Source: an uncultured Lachnospiraceae bacterium (GTDB lineage Bacteria; Bacillota; Clostridia; Lachnospirales; Lachnospiraceae). Taken from it: a stretch of DNA of 39,294 bases. The stretch lies in contig CANQUA010000028.1 of assembly GCA_947626915.1 (NCBI GenBank), positions 1-39,294 of the forward strand. Reading direction: 5' to 3'. This document shows positions 16,647 to 25,079 of this stretch, piece after piece; the first letter of the stretch is position 1, and the number at the start of each line of letters is the position of its first letter. Made by a program: the position numbers and the translations under genes. The notes under the pieces are model-generated. The model saw nothing but the letters and a program-made list of their open reading frames with translations. It searched no databases and was not told the origin of the DNA.

Positions 16647-17327
16647 ATGCTGTCAGAGAAACCGGGAAGAATACGTAACCAATACGTTTCGAACTACGTG
16701 GTTTTTGATCTCGAAACGACCGGAATTTCCTGCGAAACAGACGATGTGGTGGAAATATCCGCCGTCCGGGTTGTCGGCGGCCGGATCACGGACGAGTTCT
16801 CTACTCTGGTGAATCCCGGCCGGCCGATTCCATATGCCGCCAGCATGGTGAACGGCATCACGAACGATATGGTGAAGAACAGTCCGTCTGTTGAAGAAGC
16901 GCTGGCCGATTTTCTGAAATTTGCCGGCGACGCGGTGCTGGTTGGCCATAACATCCATACATTTGACATGAAATTTCTGTACCGCTATGCCAAAAGATTC
17001 TGGGGGAGGACAGTCGGCAACGATTATGTCGACACGCTGCAGCTGGCAAGGGCATATCTGCCGCAGCTGGGCCATCACAGGCTGACGGATCTGGCGGCCC
17101 ACTACGGGATTTCCGCCGAAGGGGCCCACCGGGCATTATATGACTGCCGGATGAATCAGATGGTTTTTGAGCATCTGGCGAAGGAAATGGCAAAGCGTTC
17201 CGGGGGAGAGGGCGCGGTGAAGCTGTGCCCGAGATGCGGCAATGTGCTCCGGAAGCGGAATGGGAAATTCGGTACGTTCTGGGGGTGTATGAGTTACCCG
17301 GAATGCAGGTATACGGAGAATCTCTGA
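16647..17327 (+). CDS. DEDDh 3'-5' exonuclease with topoisomerase-type zinc ribbon
   Basis: 226 residues. Residues 15-175 form an exonuclease domain like DNA polymerase III epsilon, with Exo I VFDLETTGIS, Exo II NIHTFDMKFLYR and Exo III AHRALYDCRMNQ giving the catalytic Asp-Glu-Asp-His-Asp set. Residues 190-226 are a zinc ribbon, CPRCGN...GTFWGCMSYPEC, of the type repeated at the C-terminus of topoisomerase I. It should degrade DNA or RNA from the 3' end, with the ribbon aiding single-strand binding. The start has GGAGG 8 nt upstream. It stands alone, 123 nt before trkA, which has its own promoter. Confidence 0.9.
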   Translation: MLSEKPGRIRNQYVSNYVVFDLETTGISCETDDVVEISAVRVVGGRITDEFSTLVNPGRPIPYAASMVNGITNDMVKNSPSVEEALADFLKFAGDAVLVGHNIHTFDMKFLYRYAKRFWGRTVGNDYVDTLQLARAYLPQLGHHRLTDLAAHYGISAEGAHRALYDCRMNQMVFEHLAKEMAKRSGGEGAVKLCPRCGNVLRKRNGKFGTFWGCMSYPECRYTENL

Positions 17328-17373
17328 GAAATAGCGATGCAGCTGAGATGGCGCTGTCCATTTCATTTTCCTG

Positions 17374-17402
17374 TTGAGTAAAACGCGGCAAAGTGGTATA
17401 AT
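17374..17402 (+). promoter_or_regulatory. Promoter of trkA-trkH
   Basis: TTGAGT (17374-17379) and TATAAT (17397-17402) are 17 nt apart. Transcription should start near 17409, leaving a leader of about 42 nt before trkA with AGGAGG. No room remains for a c-di-AMP riboswitch. Confidence 0.75.
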
Positions 17403-17450
17403 CGAACTGTTATTTCCCATTTATACATATCCATCCCACAGGAGGACTTT

Positions 17451-18809
17451 ATGAGAATCATAATCATCGGCTGCGGCAAGGTCGGCCGGACGCTGGCCCA
17501 GCAGCTGAGTGAGGAGAATCACGATATTGTGATCGTGGATCTGGCGGCGAAAAAGTTGCAGGAATTTAACGAAGAGGTCGATGCGATCTGCGTGACCGGC
17601 AACGGAGCCAGCATCGGCGTGCTGGAAGAGGCCGGTATCGACGTAGCTGACGTGCTGATTGCGGTGACCGGTTCGGACGAGCTGAATCTTCTGTGCTGCC
17701 TGGTGGCCCGCAAAGTCAGCGAATGCCGGACCATTGCCCGCGTGCGCAACCCGGTGTACCAGCGGGATATCAATTTCATCAAAGAGCGCATGGGCATTTC
17801 CATGATCATTAATCCGGAATATACGACGGCGGCGGAGATCACGGGACTTTTGCGGTTCCCGTCCGCGATCCAGATCGACACGTTCGCCGGCGGCAGCGTG
17901 CAGATCGTGAAGTTCAAACTGCTTCCGGAGTTTCAGATGAGCGGACTGCCGATGTATAAGCTGGCCGACCGTCTGCCGAAGGTGCTGATCTGCGCGGTGG
18001 AGCGCGATGAAATGATCACGATCCCGCGAGGCGATTTCGTGCTGCGGGATAACGATCTGGTTTCGATCGTCGGGACCCACAGGGACTGCGAACATTTCTT
18101 CAAACAGCTGGGTTTGTCGACGCGGCCGGTCAAAAACGCATTGATCGTGGGCGGCGGCACGCTGGGATACTATCTGGCCCAGCAGCTTTGCGACGCGAAG
18201 ATCGACGTGCGTATCGTAGAGAGAGATCACGCCCGCTGCGAATTGCTGTGCGAGCGTCTTCCGGGGGCCTCGGTCATCAATGGGGACGGTTCGGACCGCA
18301 AGATCCTTCTGCAGTCGGGTTTTTTGTCGGCGGAGGCTATCGTTTCTCTGACCTCGATCGATGAGGAAAATATTTTTCTGTCCCAGTTTGCCAAGGACCG
18401 CACGAAAGCGAAGCTGGTCACGAAAGTCAATCGTCTGGCGTTTGACAGCATCATCCAGAAGCTGGACATCGGCAGCGTGGTCTATCCCAAGTATATCACG
18501 GCCGACAATATTCTCCAGTATGTGCGTGCCCTGCAGAACGCGGTGGGCAGCAGCGTGGAGACCCTCTGCCGTATCCTGGACAACCGGGCGGAAGCGCTGG
18601 AATTTACCGTGAAGCAGGACAGCCTGGTGGCCAACAAGACCCTGATCCAGCTGAGCCGCGGACTGAAAAAGGACCTGCTGGTGTGCAGCATCAACCATAA
18701 CGGCAAGGTGATCATTCCCAAAGGCCAGGACAGCATCCAGCCGGGCGATTCGGTGATCATCGTTACGACGCAGAAAGGGCTCCAGGATATCAACGACATT
18801 CTGGAATAG
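17451..18809 (+). CDS. trkA: Trk potassium uptake regulator TrkA
   Basis: 452 residues, the two-repeat form of TrkA. The first RCK-N domain begins with the dinucleotide-binding loop IIIIGCGKVGRTLAQQL and the second, at about residue 228, with ALIVGGGTLGYYLAQQL. Each is followed by a TrkA-C-like domain; the last (about 370-452) ends in PKGQDSIQPGDSVIIVTT. It is a peripheral cytoplasmic protein that gates the TrkH channel in response to NAD(H)/ATP and, in many Firmicutes, c-di-AMP. AGGAGG precedes the start. trkH follows after 12 nt, so the pair is an operon. Confidence 0.96.
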   Translation: MRIIIIGCGKVGRTLAQQLSEENHDIVIVDLAAKKLQEFNEEVDAICVTGNGASIGVLEEAGIDVADVLIAVTGSDELNLLCCLVARKVSECRTIARVRNPVYQRDINFIKERMGISMIINPEYTTAAEITGLLRFPSAIQIDTFAGGSVQIVKFKLLPEFQMSGLPMYKLADRLPKVLICAVERDEMITIPRGDFVLRDNDLVSIVGTHRDCEHFFKQLGLSTRPVKNALIVGGGTLGYYLAQQLCDAKIDVRIVERDHARCELLCERLPGASVINGDGSDRKILLQSGFLSAEAIVSLTSIDEENIFLSQFAKDRTKAKLVTKVNRLAFDSIIQKLDIGSVVYPKYITADNILQYVRALQNAVGSSVETLCRILDNRAEALEFTVKQDSLVANKTLIQLSRGLKKDLLVCSINHNGKVIIPKGQDSIQPGDSVIIVTTQKGLQDINDILE

Positions 18810-18821
18810 CAGGTGAGTCTT

Positions 18822-20261
18822 ATGAATTATTCGATTATCAGATATATCGTGGGACTGACGCTGATCCTGGAGGGCGCGCTGATGGCGCCGTCCTGCGTCG
18901 TGGCCGTGATCTATCGGGAAACGGCGTTCTGGGCGCTGCTGGGTTCCGCGCTGGCCTGCGTGGCTTTCGGATTGCTGCTGCGGCGGAAAAAACCGAAAGA
19001 CAGCGTTTTTTTTGCGCGGGAGGGCTTTGTGACGGTGGCCCTGTGCTGGCTGGCGATCAGTATCATGGGGGCGGTTCCCTTCGTCCTCAGCGGCGCGATC
19101 CCCGATCCGGTCCAGGCGCTGTTTGAGTCTGTGTCCGGTTTTACAACGACGGGTGCCAGCATTCTGCCGGAGGTGGAGCCGCTGCCCAAAAGCATCCTGT
19201 TCTGGCGCAGCTTCACCCACTGGATCGGCGGCATGGGCGTGCTGGTATTTTTGCTGACGCTTCTGCCTATGAGCGGCGGGTTCCATATGAGCCTGATGAA
19301 AGCGGAAAGCCCCGGCCCGTCGGTCAGCCGCCTGGTGCCGAAGGTGCAGATGACGGCGAAAATATTGTATATCATTTATGTGGTCATGACGGCGGCGGAG
19401 GTGATTTTGCTGCTTTTGGGACGGATGCCGCTGTATGACGCCCTGACGCTGTCCTTTGGTACGGCGGGCACGGGCGGGTTCGGCATCCGCAACGACAGTA
19501 TCGCCGGCTATTCCGTATATAACCAGGTAGTCATCACGATCTTTATGATCGCGTTCGGCGTCAATTTTAACGCCTATTTCTTCCTTATATTTAAGAAGGT
19601 GGGCGCGGCGCTGCGGATGGAGGAGGTCCGCGTCTATCTGGCGGTGATTCTGGTATCGATTCTGCTGATCACGGGGAATATTCTGGGACTCTACGACAAT
19701 GTGCTGACCGCCCTTCAGCAGGCCGCGTTCCAGGTGGCGTCCATCATCACGACCACCGGGTATTCGACGGCGGACTTTGACTGCTGGCCGGAGCTTTCCC
19801 GCACGATTCTGGTCATGATCATGTTCATCGGGGCCTGTTCGGGCAGCACCGGCGGCGGCATCAAGGTCTCCCGCATCATCATTCTGTTCCGTACGATTGC
19901 GAAGGAGATCAAAACTTACCTGCATCCGGACATCGTGACGAAGGTGAAAATGGACGGCAAGGCCGTAGATCATGAAGTGGTGCGCGCCACCAATGTGTTC
20001 TTTGCGGCGTATTTTGCGGTTTTCGCGATCTCTGTGTTATTGCTGGCGGTTGATAATCTGGATTCCGTGACCAATTTCACGGCGGTGGCGGCGACTTTGA
20101 ACAATATCGGCCCCGGCCTGTCCAAGGTGGGCCCGACGGTCAATTATTCCGTGTATTCAAGCCGGTCGCTGCTGGTCATGATCTTTGATATGCTGGCGGG
20201 CCGCCTGGAATTGTTCCCGCTGCTGGTCCTGCTGGCCCCGAATACCTGGCGGAAGTTCTGA
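18822..20261 (+). CDS. trkH: Potassium transporter TrkH
   Basis: 479 residues. It has the repeated membrane-pore-membrane pattern of TrkH/KtrB. The selectivity-filter loops are visible as SVSGFTTTGAS, SFGTAGTGGFG, ITTTGYSTADF and ATLNNIGPGLS, each with the key glycine. It is the potassium-conducting membrane subunit regulated by TrkA. I place the start at the ATG at 18822, because AGGTGA lies 5 nt upstream; a GTG at 18813 is the alternative. The end of the protein (ELFPLLVLLAPNTWRK) is the family C-terminus, so it is complete. Confidence 0.96.
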   Translation: MNYSIIRYIVGLTLILEGALMAPSCVVAVIYRETAFWALLGSALACVAFGLLLRRKKPKDSVFFAREGFVTVALCWLAISIMGAVPFVLSGAIPDPVQALFESVSGFTTTGASILPEVEPLPKSILFWRSFTHWIGGMGVLVFLLTLLPMSGGFHMSLMKAESPGPSVSRLVPKVQMTAKILYIIYVVMTAAEVILLLLGRMPLYDALTLSFGTAGTGGFGIRNDSIAGYSVYNQVVITIFMIAFGVNFNAYFFLIFKKVGAALRMEEVRVYLAVILVSILLITGNILGLYDNVLTALQQAAFQVASIITTTGYSTADFDCWPELSRTILVMIMFIGACSGSTGGGIKVSRIIILFRTIAKEIKTYLHPDIVTKVKMDGKAVDHEVVRATNVFFAAYFAVFAISVLLLAVDNLDSVTNFTAVAATLNNIGPGLSKVGPTVNYSVYSSRSLLVMIFDMLAGRLELFPLLVLLAPNTWRKF

Positions 20262-20413
20262 GATGTGAGAGAAGAACGCTGCAAAAGGGTTCGATCATCT
20301 GCCGGACGTCTGCAGAAAGGTTTAGGAACCAAGCGGATTATGGCGTCTGTCAGGCGGGGCAGGGACTGCAAAAAGTACATGTTTCTGCGTTATTTATAGG
20401 AGGAGGGTAATAC

Positions 20414-21187
20414 ATGCGAAGAACTATCTTTTCACGGATCGCCGTATTCAAACGTAGAAAACCTTTTCTGTTCTGGCTGATTGCGGCAACGATCCTTGTA
20501 TATATTCTTGGCGGAGTGTATGCTCCCTGGGAATGGGGCCGGATAGGCGAATCGGATCTGGTGGATAGGATCCTTTTCTCGGGAATCGGTGAAATGTTCT
20601 GGATAATACATGATATTTCGGCATTTGCGGAAGTATATCAAGACACGGATGTAGGCTTTGTGGGCATGCTTGTATTTGCTCTTTTTTCATGGATGGTTTT
20701 TATAAAAAATATGGTTTTAGGACATTTTGAGCGCTATGATGATTCATTCAGCTTTGGCAGAGTGGTGAGAGATTATCTTTTTGACATTATTTTTTCATAT
20801 ATTTCAGCGCTTGTATGTTATGCCACAGTTCCTATTTTTCTCGCAGTCAGCGGTTATGAACCGGGCTCAACGAGGGGCTGGATTATATATTGCGTAGTAT
20901 TTTTTGTACTATGCTTTTTTCCCTCCCTGGTTACGTTTGCACGATTGGGCCTGATTATGTTGGTTATAAATATTTTTTCAAATGAATTTGCGGCGCTTGT
21001 GGGACATGCCCGCTTTTCCGTCTTCCCGCTGAATATATTGAGTTCGTTTTTATCAGGTGCAGTGATATTTTTGATAGGCCTTATACTTGATGTTTTGTGT
21101 ACTTGTATAATAAAACTGGCGATAAAAAAGTGCGAAGATATTTTCGAAAGGGGCAGAATATTAGAAATATTTTATAAGATGACATGA
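20414..21187 (+). CDS. AT-rich multi-pass membrane protein, unknown
   Basis: 257 residues, not recognised. About six hydrophobic segments are visible, at roughly residues 18-38, 82-101, 120-145, 158-185, 187-200 and 215-240, with a short basic N-terminus (RRTIFSRIAVFKRRK). AGGAGGAGGG lies just upstream of the start. Base and codon use is much more AT-rich than in the neighbours (many ATA, TTT and TTA codons), which suggests acquisition by transfer. It follows trkH by 152 nt. A hairpin at 21248-21281 probably ends its transcript. The role cannot be inferred. Confidence 0.75.
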   Translation: MRRTIFSRIAVFKRRKPFLFWLIAATILVYILGGVYAPWEWGRIGESDLVDRILFSGIGEMFWIIHDISAFAEVYQDTDVGFVGMLVFALFSWMVFIKNMVLGHFERYDDSFSFGRVVRDYLFDIIFSYISALVCYATVPIFLAVSGYEPGSTRGWIIYCVVFFVLCFFPSLVTFARLGLIMLVINIFSNEFAALVGHARFSVFPLNILSSFLSGAVIFLIGLILDVLCTCIIKLAIKKCEDIFERGRILEIFYKMT

Positions 21188-21247
21188 CGCGTCGGCTGCT
21201 CTATATCTGTGTCCCGTTGGAGCAGAAACCGTTTTTGGATAATATAT

Positions 21248-21281
21248 GACCCGCTGGCGGATCCGGATCCCGCAGCGGGTC
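21248..21281. terminator. Bidirectional terminator-like hairpin
   Basis: GACCCGCTG (21248-21256) pairs perfectly with CAGCGGGTC (21273-21281) around a GGATCC-rich loop. It lies between the stop of the membrane-protein gene and the stop of the oppositely oriented tadA. Short T-rich sequence follows on the plus strand. It probably serves both genes. Confidence 0.55.
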
Positions 21282-21289
21282 TGTTTGGT

Positions 21290-21841
21290 TCAGGGAATGG
21301 CGTTATGGCCGCCTCTTTCGTTGGTATCTGCATTCTCATCCGGCGAAAGCTTCGCGGCTTTTGCCAGTTTATTTGCTTTTCGCAGAGCTTTAAAAAAATC
21401 GGTCAGCATTTGGGAGCAGGCATCTTCCAAAACGCCGGTCTGCGTCTCCACCTGGTGGTTGAAACCGGGTTCGTGCAGCAGGTCCAGCACGGAACCGGCG
21501 CAGCCCGCCTTGGGATTCATACATCCCATGACCACGCGGGGGATGCGGGCCTGGACAATGGCCCCGGCGCACATGGGGCAGGGCTCCAGGGTCACGTACA
21601 TGGTGCAGCCTTCCAGCCGCCAGTCGCCCATTTTTTTACATGCCTTGCGGATCGCGGTGATCTCCGCGTGGGCCAGGACGGTATGGTCCGTCATGCGCCG
21701 GTTGTAACCGCGCCCGATGATCGTTCCTTCATATTCAATGACGCAGCCGATGGGGACCTCGCCCAGCGCCAGCGCTTTCCGGGCCTGGCGGATGGCGGCC
21801 CGCATATATTTTTCCTGCAGTTTGTTTTCTGATGAAATCAT
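21290..21841 (-). CDS. tadA: tRNA adenosine(34) deaminase TadA
   Basis: 183 residues. The cytidine/deoxycytidylate deaminase fold is shown by HAEITAIRKA, with the zinc His and proton-shuttle Glu, and by EPCPMCAGA, with the two zinc cysteines. VPIGCVIEYEGTIIGRGYNRR and DHTVLAHAE match TadA closely. It converts adenosine to inosine at the wobble position of tRNA-Arg(ACG). The start at 21841 (MISSENKLQEKYMRAAIRQ) fits the family N-terminus; the longer frame upstream is not protein-like. The C-terminus from about residue 155 is Lys/Ala-rich and longer than usual. The ribosome-binding site, AGGCAGGA, is modest. Confidence 0.94.
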   Translation of the reverse strand: MISSENKLQEKYMRAAIRQARKALALGEVPIGCVIEYEGTIIGRGYNRRMTDHTVLAHAEITAIRKACKKMGDWRLEGCTMYVTLEPCPMCAGAIVQARIPRVVMGCMNPKAGCAGSVLDLLHEPGFNHQVETQTGVLEDACSQMLTDFFKALRKANKLAKAAKLSPDENADTNERGGHNAIP

Positions 21842-21963
21842 GGGAATCCTGCCTTTGGGTTGGGGGGACGCAGTCGTCCCGTTATCTGCATGATGGTTGT
21901 TTCCTGATCTCAGTATAACGGATTCCGGGGGAAAAGACAACACCGGACCGGGGCCTTGATGAA

Positions 21964-22161
21964 ATCTTTGGAAATGGGGAAGCAAAGCGCGCGTGAGGTT
22001 TATAGAAATGGGGAATAAAACTTGCGCGAAACTTATAGAAGTGGGGAGGATAAAGCGTACACGGATTTACAGAAATGGGGATAAAGCTTGTGAGAAGTTT
22101 ATAGAAATGGAGAGGAAAAACTTACGCGAAACCTATAGAAATTAAGGAAATAAACTAAACC
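21964..22161 (+). repeat. 33-bp imperfect tandem repeat, about six copies
   Basis: Units of 32-35 bp with core TTTATAGAAATGGGGA and a downstream GCGCGAA-like end follow one another at about 21964, 21998, 22031, 22064, 22096 and 22131. One plus-strand frame stays open for about 55 codons from GTG 21993, but it has no ribosome-binding site or protein-like composition. The array lies between tadA and the promoter of the peptide-binding lipoprotein; a decaying non-coding minisatellite is the simplest reading. Confidence 0.8.
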
Positions 22162-22255
22162 AAGACCAAGACCAAAACAAAATGGAACGACTGCTTTGAC
22201 ACGGAGACCTCTGATGTGCCAATGCGCAGAGGAGCGAAGAAATCTATTCTGTATA

Positions 22256-22283
22256 TTGCCAGGGGACGGATATCTGTTATAAT
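22256..22283 (+). promoter_or_regulatory. Promoter upstream of the peptide-binding lipoprotein
   Basis: TTGCCA (22256-22261) and TATAAT (22278-22283) are 16 nt apart, with TG one base before the -10. Transcription should begin near 22290, leaving a leader of about 335 nt to the lipoprotein start. Confidence 0.7.
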
Positions 22284-22312
22284 GAAATAGGGCGTGCGTT
22301 ACCGGAGCTGTT

Positions 22313-22417
22313 ATGGAAGCTGCCGGAGAATCTTGGCAGCAGGAGAATGGAGTGCGCAGCGGCTTAAGGAAATGGACAGCGCGAAAAAGACAAATTCAGA
22401 AAGCGCAGAAAACATAA
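22313..22417 (+). CDS. Possible 34-residue leader peptide
   Basis: ATG at 22313 has GGAG 5 nt upstream and lies about 23 nt from the predicted transcription start. The frame runs 34 codons to TAA at 22415. The peptide starts MEAAGESWQQENG and ends in a basic Lys/Arg/Gln-rich stretch (RKRQIQKAQKT). It is not recognised and has no membrane segment. The position suggests a leader peptide or small protein of the lipoprotein transcript, but a chance ORF remains possible because the region is A-rich. Confidence 0.35.
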   Translation: MEAAGESWQQENGVRSGLRKWTARKRQIQKAQKT

Positions 22418-22566
22418 ATTCAAAAGGCACGACGATTATGCAATATAATTGATAGGGTTGTTTTTAAAAAAGGCATGGCGCGACACGGTCAGGGATATTT
22501 TTAAAGAACAGCATCACGCGGCGCCGGAGCCCCATAACCCGGGACGGCCGGCCGTGAGGAAAGGAT

Positions 22567-22607
22567 AGACGGGGCGGGAATTCTGTGAAACGAGAATAGT
22601 CCCGTCT
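22567..22607 (+). promoter_or_regulatory. Hairpin just before the lipoprotein ribosome-binding site
   Basis: AGACGGG (22567-22573) pairs with CCCGTCT (22601-22607), with an inner ATTCT/AGAAT stem. The right arm ends only a few bases before the GGGAGGA site. It could influence translation initiation; no riboswitch class is recognised. Confidence 0.45.
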
Positions 22608-22624
22608 GGCAGAGGGAGGAATCA

Positions 22625-24964
22625 ATGATGAAAAAATCCGGTTGGAAATATATGGCAGTGATACTGGCGGCGGCCATGGTTCTGACGGCGGGATGCGGCA
22701 GAAAGACGGGGGAAACGCCGTCAGAGACTGCCGCAGAATCGACCACGGCAGCATCGGCCGGGAAGGAGAGCGAGCCGCCCCAGGAGGAGCTCCCGAAGGA
22801 ATCTACGCTGCGGGTGTCGGCGGGAGACGGGCTGTCAGGGATATTTTCGCCGTTTTATGCGGAATCCGGGGCCGATTGTTTCATCGTGGACGCGGTATCG
22901 CTCTATACGCTGACGTTGGACCGGGCGGGATATCCCCTCAGCCGCAGTATAGAGGGAGAGAGCAGTTCTTACGAGGGCAAAGATTATGCGTATACCGGCG
23001 CAGGGGATGTGACGGTGTCGGCGCAGGAGGACGGGACATTCCTTTATGATCTGAAGATTCGGGATGATCTGAAGTTCTCGGACGGAGAGCCGGTCACAAT
23101 CGACGATGTGATCTTCACCATGTATGTGCTGCTGGATCCCGCCTATGACGGCGAATTGCCCCTTTCAGAGGTGCCGATTCAGGGACTGGAAGAATACAGC
23201 CAGAGTATGCTTCCGCTGTACCAGCTTCTGATCTGGGCCGGCGAGGACAATACGGATTTTACTTATTGGACGGAAGAGACCCAGCGGGATTTCTGGGAAA
23301 ACGGCCTTGTGCGGGCGGAAATGGCGTTCATTCAGGCGATTGTGGATTATTGCGTGAACAATGGGTACGCCAGACCGGAGGAACCGCTGGAAACGGTCGC
23401 CGGACGGTGCGGTTATCTGCTGGAAGAAGGGGCGTCGGCGGAGGATTTCTGGGAAGCAATCTTTACGGCCTATGACGGGGATTATAAACGGGTTTCCGAT
23501 TACGCGTTTTCGGGCCATTCGCTTTGGCAGTATCTGGATGCGGGCTATCTGGCCGGGCTGCCGCTGGACGAGACGGTTACGAGTATTTCCGGGATCCGGC
23601 GGGTGGACGATTATTCCCTCCAGATCGTCACGACGCGCATGAACGACGCCGATCTCTGCCGGATGCGGTTCCCGATCGCGCCGCTGCATTATTACGGAGA
23701 CACGGAGCTGTACGATTATGAGAAGCAGATGTACGGGTTCCCGAAGGGTGATCTGTCGTCCATCAGAGAAAAGACAGACGTTCCGCTGGGGGCCGGACCC
23801 TATGTGTTCAGCAGCTATGCGGAGAATGTGGTCTGTCTGGACGCCAATCCGGAGTATTACAAGGGACGGCCGGAAATCGATCATCTGCAGTACATAGCGA
23901 TGAGGGAGAATGACCGGGCGGAAGCCATTGCGGAGGGGACGCTGGATGCGGCCGCGTTTTCATATTCTTCTCAGCTGGCGGCCTGGATCTCCCGGGAGAA
24001 TGGCAAAGCAGCTGCGGAATGGACTGCGGACGGTCCGGAGATGGCCGTGCGGCTGACCGATCATCAGGGCTACGGCTATGTCGGGATCAACGCCAATCTG
24101 GTGAAAGTGGGCGACGACGCATTCTCGGATGCTTCCAAAGCATTGCGGAAAGCGCTGGCGACTGTGATCGCCGCGTATCGGGATGAGGCGGTGGAAGAAT
24201 ATTACGGCGATGCGGCGGGCGTGCTGGAGTATCCGGGCGTGCGGACTTCCTGGGCGGCGCCGCAGGCCGGCGACAGCGGATACCGTGAGGCATATTCCGT
24301 GAATGCGGCCGGCGAGCCCATTTATACGGAAGGAATGACTGCGGAGGAAAAATGCGCGGCGGCGCTGGAGGCCGCGCTGGGATATTTTGCGGAAGCCGGG
24401 TACAGCGTGAGCGGCGGCAAGGTGACGAAAGCCCCTTCCGGCGCGAAGATGAGCTATGAGTGCGCGGTTGCCGGGGGAGGGACGGGAGACCATCCCGGCT
24501 GTAAACTGATTCAAAAGGCCGGGGAAGCGCTGGCGCAGATCGGTTTTGAACTGACGGTGAAGGATTATCCGAAAGCGTCGGATATGAGCTACAGTTATCA
24601 GACCGGGGCCGCGGAATTGTGGTGCGCCGCATGGCAGACGGAAGAGGACCCGGCGCTGTATCAGAGGTATGGTTCCAGAGGCCGGAGCAATTATTACGGG
24701 ATCGCGGATCAGGAACTGGATACATGGATTCTGCTGGGGCAGCAGGCCGTGGACCGGAAGGAACGGAAAGCCTGTTATGAAAAGGCCCTGGAGCGGATCC
24801 TGGACTGGGCGGTGGAGATCCCGGTTTACCAGCGGAAAGACGTGTTTTTGTTTTCCGCGGAGCGCGTGGATACCGGTTCGCTGCCGGAAGACATGACGCC
24901 GTACTGGGACTGGATGTCGGAGATCGAACATGTGCGGATGCGGGAAAGCGAAGCGGAACAGTAA
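22625..24964 (+). CDS. Peptide/nickel-type ABC transporter substrate-binding lipoprotein
   Basis: 779 residues, longer than the usual 500-600 of SBP family 5. It starts with a lipoprotein signal peptide ending in LTAGC, with Cys24 as the lipid anchor, followed by a Ser/Thr/Glu-rich linker. Family features are LKIRDDLKFSDGEPVTIDDVIFTM, LGAGPYVFSSY, LDANPEYYKGRPEIDHLQY and the C-terminal ALERILDWAVEIPVYQRKDVF. It would bind a peptide or similar solute at the outer membrane face for import. Extra length lies around residues 170-300. No permease or ATPase genes are in the window, so it is an orphan. GGGAGGA precedes the start, with a second ATG 3 nt later. A terminator follows at 25054. Confidence 0.9.
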   Translation: MMKKSGWKYMAVILAAAMVLTAGCGRKTGETPSETAAESTTAASAGKESEPPQEELPKESTLRVSAGDGLSGIFSPFYAESGADCFIVDAVSLYTLTLDRAGYPLSRSIEGESSSYEGKDYAYTGAGDVTVSAQEDGTFLYDLKIRDDLKFSDGEPVTIDDVIFTMYVLLDPAYDGELPLSEVPIQGLEEYSQSMLPLYQLLIWAGEDNTDFTYWTEETQRDFWENGLVRAEMAFIQAIVDYCVNNGYARPEEPLETVAGRCGYLLEEGASAEDFWEAIFTAYDGDYKRVSDYAFSGHSLWQYLDAGYLAGLPLDETVTSISGIRRVDDYSLQIVTTRMNDADLCRMRFPIAPLHYYGDTELYDYEKQMYGFPKGDLSSIREKTDVPLGAGPYVFSSYAENVVCLDANPEYYKGRPEIDHLQYIAMRENDRAEAIAEGTLDAAAFSYSSQLAAWISRENGKAAAEWTADGPEMAVRLTDHQGYGYVGINANLVKVGDDAFSDASKALRKALATVIAAYRDEAVEEYYGDAAGVLEYPGVRTSWAAPQAGDSGYREAYSVNAAGEPIYTEGMTAEEKCAAALEAALGYFAEAGYSVSGGKVTKAPSGAKMSYECAVAGGGTGDHPGCKLIQKAGEALAQIGFELTVKDYPKASDMSYSYQTGAAELWCAAWQTEEDPALYQRYGSRGRSNYYGIADQELDTWILLGQQAVDRKERKACYEKALERILDWAVEIPVYQRKDVFLFSAERVDTGSLPEDMTPYWDWMSEIEHVRMRESEAEQ

Positions 24965-25053
24965 AAGAGGAAGCAGAGGGGCGGCGGATGCTGCCGGTTA
25001 TTCCGGGTTCCCGTTACGCTCAGGCCGCCCGCTTTGACCTGGCAGCCGGAACC

Positions 25054-25079
25054 GGAGGCGGGCCGTCGCCCCCTTTTTT
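25054..25079 (+). terminator. Intrinsic terminator of the lipoprotein gene
   Basis: GGAGGCG and CGCCCCC form a 7-bp stem with one mismatch around a 6-nt loop, followed by six T. It overlaps the stop codon of pilT on the other strand. Confidence 0.7.

Noticed and set aside
17421-19973. 850-codon minus-strand frame over trkA-trkH
   Set aside because: Shadow; His/Arg/Gln-rich and lacking domains, while both plus-strand genes are complete.
21993-22148. Open frame through the 33-bp repeats
   Set aside because: The frame stays open because the unit is close to a multiple of three bases. There is no start signal and the unit lengths drift, which breaks the repeated peptide.
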